Source: Arthrobacter sp. Soil782 (GTDB lineage Bacteria; Actinomycetota; Actinomycetes; Actinomycetales; Micrococcaceae). From it: a stretch of 64,000 nt of DNA. The DNA lies in NCBI RefSeq assembly GCF_001428435.1, contig NZ_LMSO01000008.1:237366-301365 (forward strand), in the 5' to 3' direction. Each line of letters begins with the position of its first letter. Within the stretch, counting starts at the first letter, position 1. The translations under genes and the position numbers were made by a program. Below, piece after piece: positions 53,240-62,011 of this stretch. Under the pieces are notes generated by a model, which saw only the letters and a program-made list of their open reading frames with translations, did not search any database and had not been told where the DNA came from.

Positions 53240-54441
53240 CCGGCTCCGTGTGGAGCGAAGAGCAAATTGCCCGCGCCGCACTGGCTCGGCTCCTCGAACC
53301 ATTGGATAATGTCGGTCTGGCCCTCGTGGCCGCGGCAGGACCCGTGGAAGCACTGCAGATTGCCACGGGCGCGACATCGTGTGGTCCCCAGGTACACCGC
53401 GTGTTCCTCGAGGTGCTGGACGCAAGCGGACACCGGGTGAGGACGGATGTCCTCATCCAGGCGATCGCCCGCTGGCAAACTCGCGTCGGCGCGCTCGCAC
53501 CCCTCAGGGATCTGGAAACGGTTCGCAGATTTGGAGGCACCCTGCTCATCCCCGAGTCGGACTGGTGGCCGAAAGCCCTCGCGGATCTTCAGCTTGAAGA
53601 ACCAATGTGCCTGTGGGTACGCGGAGACAACCCCGTGCCGATCCCTTCGCAGGAACGCGTAGTGGCGGTCGTCGGGTCACGTGACAGCACCAGTTACGGA
53701 TTGGAGGTGACCGGAGATCTGGCAGCCGGACTTGTCGCGCGCGGGTACACCGTCGTTTCCGGGGGTGCCTATGGGATTGACGCGCGAGCTCACCGGGGAG
53801 CGCTGAAAGCAGCACGGGAGGATCACCCGCTGCCGACGCTGAGCGTCCTTGCCTGCGGCATCGACCGATACTACCCCGCCGGAAATGAGGATCTGCTGCG
53901 TGAAGTAGCTCGTCACGGACTGCTGGTGTCGGAGGTCCCACCGGGGTCCTCGCCCACGCGTTACAGGTTCCTCCAACGGAATCGGATCATCGCTGCGCTC
54001 AGCTCGGTCACAGTGGTGGTCGAGGCACGATGGCGTTCGGGAGCGCTCAGCACAGCTCATCACGCGGCCGGCCTGGGCCGCTCGGTCGGAGCGGTGCCCG
54101 GTTCTGTCCATTCCGTCAATTCAGCTGGATGTCATCGGCTCCTCCGGGAGGGTAGCGCCATCTGTGTCACAGACGCCGCGGAGGTGGCGGAGTTGACTGG
54201 CCCCCTGCTCGCCGAGCTTGAGGAAAGACGCGAGGACAAGCCGGCGCTGCACGACGGACTGGTGGTCGGGGACCTGCTGCTTCTGGACGCTCTGCCGGTT
54301 CGCTCGTCCTCAACAGTGGACAAGCTTGCGACGGTCGCCGGCCTCAGTGTTCCCGGCGTTCTTGCGGGTCTCGGCCGCCTGGAGACCGACGGGCTCGCCC
54401 AGCGAACTGATGACGGCGGATGGCGGAAGGGCTCCCGGTGA
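53236..54441 (+). CDS. dprA: DNA-processing protein DprA
   Basis: A 401-residue DprA/Smf protein that binds incoming single-stranded DNA and loads RecA. The Rossmann-like core has VVAVVGSRDSTSYGLEVTG, VVSGGAYGIDARAHRGAL and ACGIDRYYPAGN. RYRFLQRNRIIAALSSVTVVVEA is the family hallmark. A C-terminal winged-helix-like domain (about 340-395) is present. The ATG overlaps the comM stop as ATGA. The pair points to DNA uptake or recombination genes, although no competence pilus is in the window. Confidence 0.95.
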   Translation: MTGSVWSEEQIARAALARLLEPLDNVGLALVAAAGPVEALQIATGATSCGPQVHRVFLEVLDASGHRVRTDVLIQAIARWQTRVGALAPLRDLETVRRFGGTLLIPESDWWPKALADLQLEEPMCLWVRGDNPVPIPSQERVVAVVGSRDSTSYGLEVTGDLAAGLVARGYTVVSGGAYGIDARAHRGALKAAREDHPLPTLSVLACGIDRYYPAGNEDLLREVARHGLLVSEVPPGSSPTRYRFLQRNRIIAALSSVTVVVEARWRSGALSTAHHAAGLGRSVGAVPGSVHSVNSAGCHRLLREGSAICVTDAAEVAELTGPLLAELEERREDKPALHDGLVVGDLLLLDALPVRSSSTVDKLATVAGLSVPGVLAGLGRLETDGLAQRTDDGGWRKGSR

Positions 54442-54509
54442 ATCGTCAGCGATTCCCGCCGCAAAGCACCGCACCCTGCAGTAATAAATCATCAAGAGAG
54501 GAAACAACC

Positions 54510-55076
54510 ATGAACATCTTCACGATCATCGACAGCCCGATCGGGGGACTGGTCCTCGTGGCCGGGAACGACTCGCTCGTTGGGGTTTACCACGAGTATC
54601 ATTCGCCGGAGCCCTCTCCGGTTCTGCTTGGATTGCCCATTCAGGCAGACTCCCAGCACCGCTCTTCCTTGGAACCTGCTCCGGAGGAGCTGCCTGCCAT
54701 CAATGAAGAAGCCGCGTCCGAGGTGTTCCTTAGGACGAGTGACTGGCTTCGCGGGTACTTCAGGGGAACCGTTGCCGAGCCTTTGTCGTATGGTCTACCC
54801 GCCGGGACGGAGTTCCAGCGTGCCGTCTGGGGAGCCGTTGCTGATATTCCGTACGGAGAAACCCGCACCTACAAAGACATCGCAGAAGGTCTGGGCAATG
54901 AACTGATGGGGCGGGCAGTTGGTGCTGCGGTACGCGCCAATCCGTTGTCCCTGGTCATACCAGGGCATCGTGTAGTGGGCGCCGGCGGAGCAATCACAGG
55001 CTATGCGGCGGGCGTCACCGTCAAACGTGCGTTGCTCGAACTGGAAGCTACGGTTGCAGCCGGAGCGGCCGCCTGA
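54510..55076 (+). CDS. Ogt/MGMT homologue lacking the active-site Cys
   Basis: A 188-residue protein with both domains of the methylated-DNA-protein methyltransferase family. The N-terminal part is MNIFTIIDSPIGGLVLVAGN and the DNA-binding part has FQRAVWGAVADIPYGETRTY and GRAVGAAVRANPLSLVIPGH. The acceptor Cys of the PCHRV motif is replaced by Gly152 (codon GGG at 54963-54965), and the protein has no Cys at all. It therefore cannot accept alkyl groups. It resembles alkyltransferase-like proteins, which have Trp or Ala at this position and flag O6-alkylguanine for excision repair. GAGAGGAAA precedes the ATG at 54510. Confidence 0.88.
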   Translation: MNIFTIIDSPIGGLVLVAGNDSLVGVYHEYHSPEPSPVLLGLPIQADSQHRSSLEPAPEELPAINEEAASEVFLRTSDWLRGYFRGTVAEPLSYGLPAGTEFQRAVWGAVADIPYGETRTYKDIAEGLGNELMGRAVGAAVRANPLSLVIPGHRVVGAGGAITGYAAGVTVKRALLELEATVAAGAAA

Positions 55077-55248
55077 GTTCCTGCCGCGAAGGTAACGGAG
55101 CAACCAGCAGCGTCGCTTCTTTGTTCTGGGCAATTGCACTCCGCGGCGGAGAGCCTCCTTGAGAGCTGACGCATCCTGGCGCAGACTGAACCCGCTGGAT
55201 CATGCGTCACAGGCGGAGCACGTCACAGGCAGAACGGAGAGGGAGGCC

Positions 55249-56184
55249 ATGAGCGGACTCTCTGGAGATAGCCTTCCACCTCCTTTCACCCGTGAAGCGG
55301 AGGGATTCATTCGCTACCTCTCCAGGGAGCGGAATCGTTCAATCCACACTGTGCGCGCCTACCGGGGAGACCTTGCGGACTTTGCATCCTTCGCGGCCGA
55401 GCGGGGCATCGCGGATCTCACGGGGGTGGATTTAAGTGGCCTGCGGGCATGGCTTGGTTCACTCGATCAGCACGGGCTCTCCAGGGCAACCATTGCCCGC
55501 CGTGCAGCAACGGTCCGCAATTTTCTCGCCTGGGCTACCCGTGAAGGTTATTTGCAAGACAACCCCGCACTTCGGCTGAAAGCGCCTCGCCGTCAGAACG
55601 GTCTACCTGACGTCCTGTCGGAATCCCAGCTGCAGCCCTTGCTGGCATCCACCCTAGAGGCGGCGCTGGAAGGCGACCCCGCAGCGCTACGCTCCCGTGC
55701 GGTGCTTGAGTTGCTGTACGGGTCCGGCATCCGTGTCGGTGAATTGGTTGGCCTGGACATCGACGACCTCGACCACGATCGACGCACTGTCCGAGTGCTC
55801 GGCAAGGGCAACAAGGAGCGCACCGTGCCGTATGGCGTGCCGGCGGCTCAAGCACTCAACGACTGGCTCACACGCGGAAGAAGGCTCTGGATCGGTCCCG
55901 ACAGCGGGACCGCTCTGTTCCTCGGACCAAGGGGGCGCCGCCTCGACCAGCGTCAGGCCCGGTCCATCGTGGAAAGATTGCTCGCGTCGGTCGATGGCAC
56001 CGGCGCCAGAGGCCCGCACGCTCTGCGGCATACGGCCGCTACCCATCTGCTCGACGGCGGCGCGGATTTACGGGCAGTGCAGGAACTTCTCGGGCACCAA
56101 AGCTTGGCAACCACTCAGTTGTATACTCATGTCTCAGTAGACCGGCTTCGCCGAAGTTACGAGCAGGCTCACCCTCGGGCATGA
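55249..56184 (+). CDS. xerC: Tyrosine recombinase XerC
   Basis: A 311-residue site-specific recombinase that resolves chromosome dimers at dif with XerD. The N-terminal SAM-like domain has REAEGFIRYLSRERNRSIHT. The catalytic domain has Arg in YGSGIRVGELVGLD, Lys in VLGKGNKERTVPYG, HALRHTAATHLLDGG and the nucleophile Tyr in LATTQLYTHVS. GGGAGG precedes the ATG at 55249. Position after dprA is usual in actinobacteria; normally xerC and xerD genes are separate, and context favours xerC. A chromosomal dif site was not found in the window. Confidence 0.92.
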   Translation: MSGLSGDSLPPPFTREAEGFIRYLSRERNRSIHTVRAYRGDLADFASFAAERGIADLTGVDLSGLRAWLGSLDQHGLSRATIARRAATVRNFLAWATREGYLQDNPALRLKAPRRQNGLPDVLSESQLQPLLASTLEAALEGDPAALRSRAVLELLYGSGIRVGELVGLDIDDLDHDRRTVRVLGKGNKERTVPYGVPAAQALNDWLTRGRRLWIGPDSGTALFLGPRGRRLDQRQARSIVERLLASVDGTGARGPHALRHTAATHLLDGGADLRAVQELLGHQSLATTQLYTHVSVDRLRRSYEQAHPRA

Positions 56185-56263
56185 CCGCCGGCATTTTTTC
56201 CCAGGGCGCTGTGGAATACTGCGGCGGTAATTACAGTGGCGCCATTCGTTTTCATAGGGCAGA

Positions 56264-56356
56264 ATGATGCTAGTTCAATACTCGTGGACTGAGAGTCCCA
56301 GTGAAACGTCACTGAACATCATCGCCACGCTGCAACTCAGGCGCTACCACCTGTAA
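56264..56356 (+). CDS. Possible 30-residue small protein
   Basis: A short frame with two tandem ATGs in the gap upstream of the DUF3145 gene. It encodes MMLVQYSWTESPSETSLNII and a basic end LQLRRYHL. The ribosome binding site is weak (AGGGCAG). It could be a leader peptide or chance. Nothing else is seen in this 217-base gap. Confidence 0.2.
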   Translation: MMLVQYSWTESPSETSLNIIATLQLRRYHL

Positions 56357-56401
56357 CTGAAGGTCGTTGGGGAAGACGTACCTACAGCTATGGAGGATGG
56401 A

Positions 56402-56905
56402 ATGTCTGTTGTGATGGCGCGCGGTGTTTTGTATCTACACTCAGCCCCTTCTGCGTTGTGCCCTCATATCGAGTGGGCCGTCGGATCGGTCATCGACCAG
56501 CGCGTGGATTTGCAGTGGTCTCCGCAGCCTGCTGCGCCCGGAATGTTCCGCGCGGAACTCTCCTGGGTTGCGGCGCAAGGGTCCGGGGCCAAGCTGGCTT
56601 CTGCCCTGCGGGGGTGGGCGCACCTCCGTTACGAGGTAACCGAAGAGCAGAGCGCCGGCGCTGACGGCGGCCGCTGGTCGCATACCCCGGAGTTGGGCAT
56701 CTTCCACGCAACCACCGATGTCCACGGCAATGTCATGGTCACCGAAGATCGCATCAGGTATGCATACGAGGCTGGTGCCGGTGATCCGGCGGCCGTTTAC
56801 CACGAACTTTCGCTTGCACTGGGTGAATCATGGGATGAGGAACTGGAACCGTTCCGGCATGCCGGAGAGGGAGCTCCAGTCCGCTGGCTGCATCAAGTCG
56901 GCTGA
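56402..56905 (+). CDS. DUF3145 protein
   Basis: A 167-residue actinobacterial protein of the DUF3145 family. Typical parts are ARGVLYLHSAPSALCPHIEWAVG at the N-terminus (first 12 residues after the start), AELSWVAAQGSGAKLASALR and the ending GESWDEELEPFRHAG with VRWLHQVG. No function is known. The ATG at 56402 follows GGAGG; an earlier in-frame ATG at 56390 overlaps that site. It is convergent with fabF across a perfect terminator. Confidence 0.88.
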   Translation: MSVVMARGVLYLHSAPSALCPHIEWAVGSVIDQRVDLQWSPQPAAPGMFRAELSWVAAQGSGAKLASALRGWAHLRYEVTEEQSAGADGGRWSHTPELGIFHATTDVHGNVMVTEDRIRYAYEAGAGDPAAVYHELSLALGESWDEELEPFRHAGEGAPVRWLHQVG

Positions 56906-56930
56906 CTGATTCGCTTGCGCTTCGCGGCAA

Positions 56931-56964
56931 TGCGGCCCGGGTACCAGTTGGTACCCGGGCCGCA
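56931..56964. terminator. Bidirectional terminator between DUF3145 and fabF genes
   Basis: A perfect 15-base stem TGCGGCCCGGGTACC/GGTACCCGGGCCGCA with loop AGTT, followed by TTTCTG. It lies between convergent genes and should stop both transcripts. Confidence 0.92.
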
Positions 56965-56991
56965 TTTCTGCTCTGCGTCACTTCCCGCAGG

Positions 56992-58227
56992 TTAGACGTT
57001 CTTCACCACGATGACCGCATTGTGGCCGCCGAAACCAAAGGAGTTGCTGAGCGCCACGACATCACCCGAGGGCAGATCGCGTGCGGAGGTGACCACGTCC
57101 AGCGGAATCTGCGGGTCCTGGTTCTCGAGGTTGATGGTAACCGGAGCCCGTCGCTCATAGACGGCGAGCACGGTCATAACCGCCTCAACAGCACCGGATG
57201 CTCCAAGCAGGTGCCCTGTCTGCGACTTGGTAGCCGAAACAGCGACTGACTCCACCTGGTTCCCCAGCGCGGTCTTGAGGGCGACATACTCCGGCTGGTC
57301 CCCGACAGGCGTGGACGTGGCGTGTGCATTGACATGCACAATATCGGACGGCTGAACACGCGCGTCGAACATCGCTGCCTTCAGAGCCCGGGTAGCGCCC
57401 AGCCCCCCGGGATCCGGCGCAGTGATGTGATACGCATCCGCGGTGACGGATGTTCCCGCCAGTTCCCCATAGATTTTTGCGCCGCGCGCAAGAGCATGCT
57501 CCTCCGCCTCGAGTAGCAATGCTCCTGCGCCCTCGCCCATGACAAAGCCGTCGCGGTCCACATCATAGGGGCGGGAGGCGTGCTCGGGATCATCATTGCG
57601 GCGAGACAGAGCCTGCATCGAAGCAAACGCCGCAATCGGCATCGGGTGGATAGCGGCTTCCGCGCCACCGCACATGACCACGTCGGCTTTTCCGGACCGG
57701 ATCAGTTCAAGTCCCTGATGAAGAGCTTCGGTTCCGGATGCGCACGCGGACACGGGAGTATGTGCCCCCGCGCGGGCCCCCAAATCAAGACTGACTGCTG
57801 CTGCCGGGCCGTTGGGCATGAGCATGGGAACCGTCATCGGCAGGACTCGCCGCGGTCCCTTGGCCCGGAGGGTATCCCAGGCATCCAGGAGGGTCCACAC
57901 GCCTCCGATTCCGGTAGCGAAAGCCACGGCGAAGCGATCGTGGTCAACCTCTTCGATCCCGGAGTCGCGCCATGCTTCACGCGCAGCAATCACCGCGAAC
58001 TGGGTGGAGGGGTCCATTCGCTTGGCCTCCACGCGGGAAAGGACTTCGCTTGCCGGAGTCGAAACCTGGGCAGCGAAAGTGACCGGTAGCTCGTACTCGG
58101 CGACCCAGTCGGCCTCGATGGTGCGCGCGCCGGAGACGCCCTTCAGCGCGTTTGCCCACATGGTGGGAACATCGCCGCCGATGGGGGTGGTGGCGCCCAA
58201 GCCGGTGATGACTACTTTGCGTGCCAT
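56992..58227 (-). CDS. fabF: 3-oxoacyl-ACP synthase II
   Basis: A 411-residue elongating condensing enzyme of type II fatty acid synthesis. Nucleophile Cys162 lies in TPVSACASGTEALHQG; the catalytic histidines are in VNAHATSTPVGD and SQTGHLLGASGAVEA. It uses malonyl-ACP to extend acyl-ACPs. It is the last gene of the fabD-fabH-acpP-fabF operon and follows acpP by 91 bases holding a hairpin. Its length fits the family. Confidence 0.96.
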   Translation of the reverse strand: MARKVVITGLGATTPIGGDVPTMWANALKGVSGARTIEADWVAEYELPVTFAAQVSTPASEVLSRVEAKRMDPSTQFAVIAAREAWRDSGIEEVDHDRFAVAFATGIGGVWTLLDAWDTLRAKGPRRVLPMTVPMLMPNGPAAAVSLDLGARAGAHTPVSACASGTEALHQGLELIRSGKADVVMCGGAEAAIHPMPIAAFASMQALSRRNDDPEHASRPYDVDRDGFVMGEGAGALLLEAEEHALARGAKIYGELAGTSVTADAYHITAPDPGGLGATRALKAAMFDARVQPSDIVHVNAHATSTPVGDQPEYVALKTALGNQVESVAVSATKSQTGHLLGASGAVEAVMTVLAVYERRAPVTINLENQDPQIPLDVVTSARDLPSGDVVALSNSFGFGGHNAVIVVKNV

Positions 58228-58279
58228 GGTTCACTCTCTGATGCGTCGTTGTTTCCGTGTGGAAAATGTGCCTGATGAG

Positions 58280-58312
58280 GCGGCGATGGCGACTTCAGGA
58301 AGCCACCGCCGC
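58280..58312 (-). terminator. Hairpin between acpP and fabF
   Basis: Arms GCGGCGATGGC and GCCACCGCCGC pair over 11 bases with one mismatch. The stem starts about seven bases after the acpP stop. A TTTT follows some 15 bases later. It could be a partial terminator or an mRNA stabiliser that gives more ACP than FabF. Confidence 0.45.
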
Positions 58313-58318
58313 ACGCCA

Positions 58319-58564
58319 CTAGGACTGTGCGTTGGCGATGAAATTCACTGCATCGCCGACGGTCTTGAGGTTCTTGACTTCCTCGTCCGGAATGCGCACG
58401 CCGAACTTCTCCTCGGCGTTGACAACGATGGTCATCATGGAAATTGAGTCAATGTCCAGGTCGTCGGTGAAGGATTTGTCCGTCTCCACGGACTCGGGCG
58501 CCAGGCCGGTCTCTTCGTTGACGATTTCTGCCAGTCCTGCGAGGATCTCTTCGTTGCTAGCCAT
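58319..58564 (-). CDS. acpP: Acyl carrier protein
   Basis: An 81-residue acidic four-helix protein that carries acyl chains on phosphopantetheine. The attachment Ser40 lies in DLDIDSISMMTIV; note that the usual DSL tripeptide reads DSI here. The ATG at 58564 has GGAGCC upstream, and a weak AAGAAAAGGAG precedes it. It lies between fabH and fabF as in other actinobacteria. CoaD, encoded in this window, supplies the pathway to its prosthetic group. Confidence 0.96.
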   Translation of the reverse strand: MASNEEILAGLAEIVNEETGLAPESVETDKSFTDDLDIDSISMMTIVVNAEEKFGVRIPDEEVKNLKTVGDAVNFIANAQS

Positions 58565-58640
58565 GATGGCTCCTTTTCTTTGAGTCCGGTGTATCCGGAT
58601 CGATTCGATCAGACCGCACGGTGCGGGCTGAAGTGGAAAA

Positions 58641-59696
58641 CTACGGGAGCACAACCACCTGGGCTCCAAAGACGAGCCCGGCCCCGAACCCAATCTGCAG
58701 GGCAAGACCTCCGCTAAGGTCTGGGTTCTCGGACAGCAGGCGATGCATTGCAAGGGGAATGGAAGCAGCGGAGGTGTTGCCGGCATCGACAATATCCCGA
58801 GCTACAGCCACATGCTCGGGCAGTCCCAACTGTTTCACCATCTCGTCAATGATCCGGATGTTCGCCTGGTGCGGGACGAAGGCAACGAGGTCCTCTGCTC
58901 GGATTCCGGCGGCGTCGAGCGCCTGCTGCGCCACTTTCGCCATTTCCCAGACCGCCCACCGGAAAACGGTCGGGCCGTCCTGGCGCATGGTGGGCCAGAT
59001 TGCGGATTCCGCGGCTGAGGCCAGCGCTTCCGGACCGCCCGAAAGCGCCGCAGAAGAGAGTTCACGCACATCGAGCAGCGAATGCGTCATACGAATCGAT
59101 TCGTGCTTGCTGCCGTCCGAGCCCCATACAGAAGGGCCGATGCCAGGCGAGTCCGAGGGACCAATGACAACTGCTCCGGCTCCATCACCAAGCAGGAAGG
59201 AAATAGTGCGTTCCGTGTTGTCAATGAAATCGGAGAGCTTCTCCACGCCAACCACGAGTACGTAATCGGCAGTTCCCGCGTGCACCAGGGCATCGGCCTG
59301 GGCAATGCCGTAGCAGTAACCGGCGCAGGCCGCCGAGATGTCATACGCCGGCGCAGGGGTAGCCCCCAGGCGGTCAGCCAGTTGCGCGGCTGCGGACGGG
59401 GTTGCGTACGGATGTGTAACGGTCGAGACCAGCACGGCGCCCAGCTGGGAGGCTTCGATACCTGCGTCCGCGAGAGCGGCCCGCGCTGCTGCTTCTCCCA
59501 TATCGATGACACTGGTGTCCTTGTCAGCCCGGTGACGCGTAACGATTCCCGTTCGTTGACGGATCCATTCGTCGGAGGAATCAATCCACTGGCAGATGTC
59601 CTCGTTGGTGACAATTACCTCGGGACGGTAGATGCCCAGGCCGTGAATGCGGGTGTGCTCGCGCAGTGTGGACTGTTTGAGGGTAGGTGTAGTCAC
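58641..59696 (-). CDS. fabH: 3-oxoacyl-ACP synthase III
   Basis: A 351-residue enzyme that starts fatty acid synthesis by joining acyl-CoA and malonyl-ACP. Cys124 lies in DISAACAGYCYGIAQA; the His and Asn of the triad are in VPHQANIRIIDEMV and GNTSAASIPLAM. In Gram-positive bacteria FabH selects branched starters. The GTG at 59696 overlaps the fabD stop as GTGA. The enzyme is distinct from OleA at 31.6 kb, though both share the thiolase fold. Confidence 0.96.
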   Translation of the reverse strand: MTTPTLKQSTLREHTRIHGLGIYRPEVIVTNEDICQWIDSSDEWIRQRTGIVTRHRADKDTSVIDMGEAAARAALADAGIEASQLGAVLVSTVTHPYATPSAAAQLADRLGATPAPAYDISAACAGYCYGIAQADALVHAGTADYVLVVGVEKLSDFIDNTERTISFLLGDGAGAVVIGPSDSPGIGPSVWGSDGSKHESIRMTHSLLDVRELSSAALSGGPEALASAAESAIWPTMRQDGPTVFRWAVWEMAKVAQQALDAAGIRAEDLVAFVPHQANIRIIDEMVKQLGLPEHVAVARDIVDAGNTSAASIPLAMHRLLSENPDLSGGLALQIGFGAGLVFGAQVVVLP

Positions 59697-60658
59697 GCGT
59701 TTCCTTTGACGATGGGGGCGTCCGCCGGGGGAGCGGTGCGCGAATGCTCTTCCATAAAGTCCCGCGCGTCGTCGATGTCCTCAGGCGTTTTGACTGCGAG
59801 GCTGGCTGTGCCGCGCATCCCGCGTTTCGCCAGCCCTGTCAGCGTACCCGCGGGCGGAAGCTCAAGCACTCCCGAGACGCCCATGTCCTGAAGCCGCTGC
59901 ATGCACAGGTCCCATCGAACGGGACGGGAGATCTGCGCGATCAGGCTATCAAGGTTCAGCTCCCCGGAGGCGACTGGTTCGCCGTCGTAGTTGGAAAGTA
60001 GCGTGGCGAGAGGAGCCGTGGGTGAAAGTGAGGGCCGAAGAGCTTCAAGGGCTTCCACCGCGGGAGCCATGTGGTGGGTATGGAAGGCGCCCGCCACCTT
60101 GAGTGGGATAACGCGCGCTCTCTGTGGCGGATCGGCAGCAAGTGAGGCCAGCTGATCGAGTGTGCCGGCCGCAACAATCTGACCGCCGCCATTGGCATTC
60201 GCAGCGGTAAGTCCGTGCCGTTGCAAAGCGTCAGCGACATCGGCGGGCTCCCCGCCCAGAACAGCGCTCATACCGGTCGGCGTGGCGGCGGCTGCAGCCG
60301 CCATTGATTGCGCACGGGTGCGTACCAGCGCGACTGCGTCCTGCTCGGTCAGTGCGCCCGCGACGGCGGAGGCGGTCAATTCACCCACCGAGTGCCCGGC
60401 CACGACTGTGGCGGAGGTCAACGGTGTAGTACCGAGAAGCACACGGGCAGCTACCAGACCCGCAGCAACGATGAGCGGTTGTGCCACTGCCGTATCCCGG
60501 ATGGTTTCTTCGTCAGAAACAGTGCCGTGCCGCACCAGGTCGACACCGGCGGATTCGCTGAGAGCCGCCAGATGCTCGCGTACACCCGGGAGATCAAGCC
60601 AGGGATTGAGGAATCCGGGGGACTGGGAGCCTTGTCCAGGGCAGAGAATTGCAAGCAC
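59693..60658 (-). CDS. fabD: Malonyl-CoA:ACP transacylase
   Basis: A 321-residue enzyme loading malonate onto ACP. The start MLAILCPGQGSQSPGFL is characteristic, Ser90 is in VVAGHSVGELTASAV, and the catalytic His is in VAGAFHTHHMAPA. It starts at GTG 60658 and leads the fabD-fabH-acpP-fabF operon. An inverted repeat 67-85 bases upstream (60725-60743) matches the repeat upstream of the fasR gene and is a likely operator. Confidence 0.96.
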   Translation of the reverse strand: MLAILCPGQGSQSPGFLNPWLDLPGVREHLAALSESAGVDLVRHGTVSDEETIRDTAVAQPLIVAAGLVAARVLLGTTPLTSATVVAGHSVGELTASAVAGALTEQDAVALVRTRAQSMAAAAAATPTGMSAVLGGEPADVADALQRHGLTAANANGGGQIVAAGTLDQLASLAADPPQRARVIPLKVAGAFHTHHMAPAVEALEALRPSLSPTAPLATLLSNYDGEPVASGELNLDSLIAQISRPVRWDLCMQRLQDMGVSGVLELPPAGTLTGLAKRGMRGTASLAVKTPEDIDDARDFMEEHSRTAPPADAPIVKGNA

Positions 60659-60724
60659 GTATCAAGCTTTCCAAATGGGTGGTCAGAAGCAGGGTGTTCG
60701 GGTGCACGAAGCTCCCCGAGCCAC

Positions 60725-60743
60725 TTTGTAGGAAGTCTACAAC
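60725..60743 (-). promoter_or_regulatory. Candidate FasR operator upstream of fabD
   Basis: On the minus strand the site reads GTTGTAGACTTCCTACAAA, an inverted repeat of about TTGTA-N7-TACAA. It is identical at 16 of 19 bases to the site before the regulator gene (62012-62030). It lies 67 bases before the fabD start and overlaps the fasR stop codon. Confidence 0.75.
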
Positions 60744-61975
60744 GATGCCGTCCGATCCATCCGTGTCGACGGACGCTCCGCCGCACCTCTGGGCGGCGGA
60801 GAGAGACGGCCGATGACGAGGGCTGTCTGGAGAACAAAAGCCTCGCGAGGAAGCAGCGGATCCCATCCCGTGATGTCGCACACGCGCCGCAAACGATAGC
60901 GCACCGTATTGGCGTGGACGAACAGTTCGCGGGAGGTAGCTTCCAGGGAATGTCCGAGGGCGATGTACGCCGAGAGCGTCTCCTCAAGACCGTTCTGCGC
61001 ACTGGCCAGAGGGCGGTAGATGTTTCGCAGCAGCGCCTTGCGGGCCGTTTCGTCGCCGGAAATGACGCGTTCCGGCCATAGATCGTCGGCAGCTACAGGA
61101 CGTGGGGCCGACGGCCACGCGCGCGCGGCCGTGAGCCCCGCGAAGGCGGCCTGGGCGGAACCGCTGGCGGCGACGAGGGAAACGGATTCAGGCCCATAGA
61201 CCACTGGGCCCGGTCCGAAAAGCTCGCTCAGCCTGGAATAGGAGTTATCGCGGTCCTGGACACCTCCGAGGACAAGGATGAGGCGATCCCCCTGGATACC
61301 GACCAGGGTGTCTTCCGCCAGCCGGCCGGTTGTGCGGCGTAGCTCATTGAGGAACATGGCGTTCGGTTCAGCGGGAGAGCTGCCAACCATGACCGTGATC
61401 GGTGCCTGGGACTTCCAGCCCACCGCAGCGATCCGGGAGCGCAGTGCGTCGGAGCTTTCTCCCCGCAGAATGGCGTCCACCACCAACGCTTCAAGCCGCG
61501 TATCCCATGAACCGCGCGTTTCGGCCGCCCGGGCGTACACATCGGCTGCCGCAAAAGCGACCTCACGGGAGTACCTGAGCACGGCCTCCCGAAGCGGCCA
61601 CTGGTCGGCATCCGCGGCAAGGTCTGGAACCTGATCCTCCACTACCTGCACGACGACGCGAATGAGCTGGAGAGCTTTCTGGAGACTGATGGAACGCGTA
61701 AGTTCGGTAGGGGCAGTCCCGAATACATCACTGAGGACCCAGGCAGGGGAGACCGGCTTCTGATACCAGTTGACAAAGGATGCGATGCCCTTCTGGGCGA
61801 CCAGGCCAAGCGCGGACCGCTCGTCGGGACGCAGGTTGCGGTACCAGGGAAGGGAAGAATCCAACTGCTTCAGGGTGGCCGTCGAAAGCGCGCCGATCTG
61901 TGTTCGCAGCCGGTCTACCGTCGTCGGATCCGGAGCGGGCAGGGATGTTCCGCGCGGCGGAGTGGGCGATGCCAT
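60737..61975 (-). CDS. fasR: PucR-type regulator of fatty acid synthesis (FasR)
   Basis: A 412-residue regulator. The C-terminal PucR/CdaR helix-turn-helix is visible from about residue 340: YIALGHSLEATSRELFVHAN followed by TVRYRLRRVCDITGWDPL. The N-terminal part has an AAA-like/GGDEF-type sensing fold and no known ligand motif. In Streptomyces coelicolor a homologue in the same position, FasR, activates the fabD-fabH-acpP-fabF operon. I chose the ATG at 61975; an in-frame GTG/ATG slightly upstream would include the operator. Its own promoter region contains the same inverted repeat as fabD, so autoregulation is likely. Confidence 0.85.
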   Translation of the reverse strand: MASPTPPRGTSLPAPDPTTVDRLRTQIGALSTATLKQLDSSLPWYRNLRPDERSALGLVAQKGIASFVNWYQKPVSPAWVLSDVFGTAPTELTRSISLQKALQLIRVVVQVVEDQVPDLAADADQWPLREAVLRYSREVAFAAADVYARAAETRGSWDTRLEALVVDAILRGESSDALRSRIAAVGWKSQAPITVMVGSSPAEPNAMFLNELRRTTGRLAEDTLVGIQGDRLILVLGGVQDRDNSYSRLSELFGPGPVVYGPESVSLVAASGSAQAAFAGLTAARAWPSAPRPVAADDLWPERVISGDETARKALLRNIYRPLASAQNGLEETLSAYIALGHSLEATSRELFVHANTVRYRLRRVCDITGWDPLLPREAFVLQTALVIGRLSPPPRGAAERPSTRMDRTASL

Positions 61976-62011
61976 GAAACGAGCATACGGCTCTGCCACC
62001 CAAGGCTCCAT

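Noticed and set aside
56264..56356. The 30-codon frame upstream of the DUF3145 gene as a firm gene
   Set aside because: The ribosome binding site is weak and no family resemblance is seen; kept only as a low-confidence feature.
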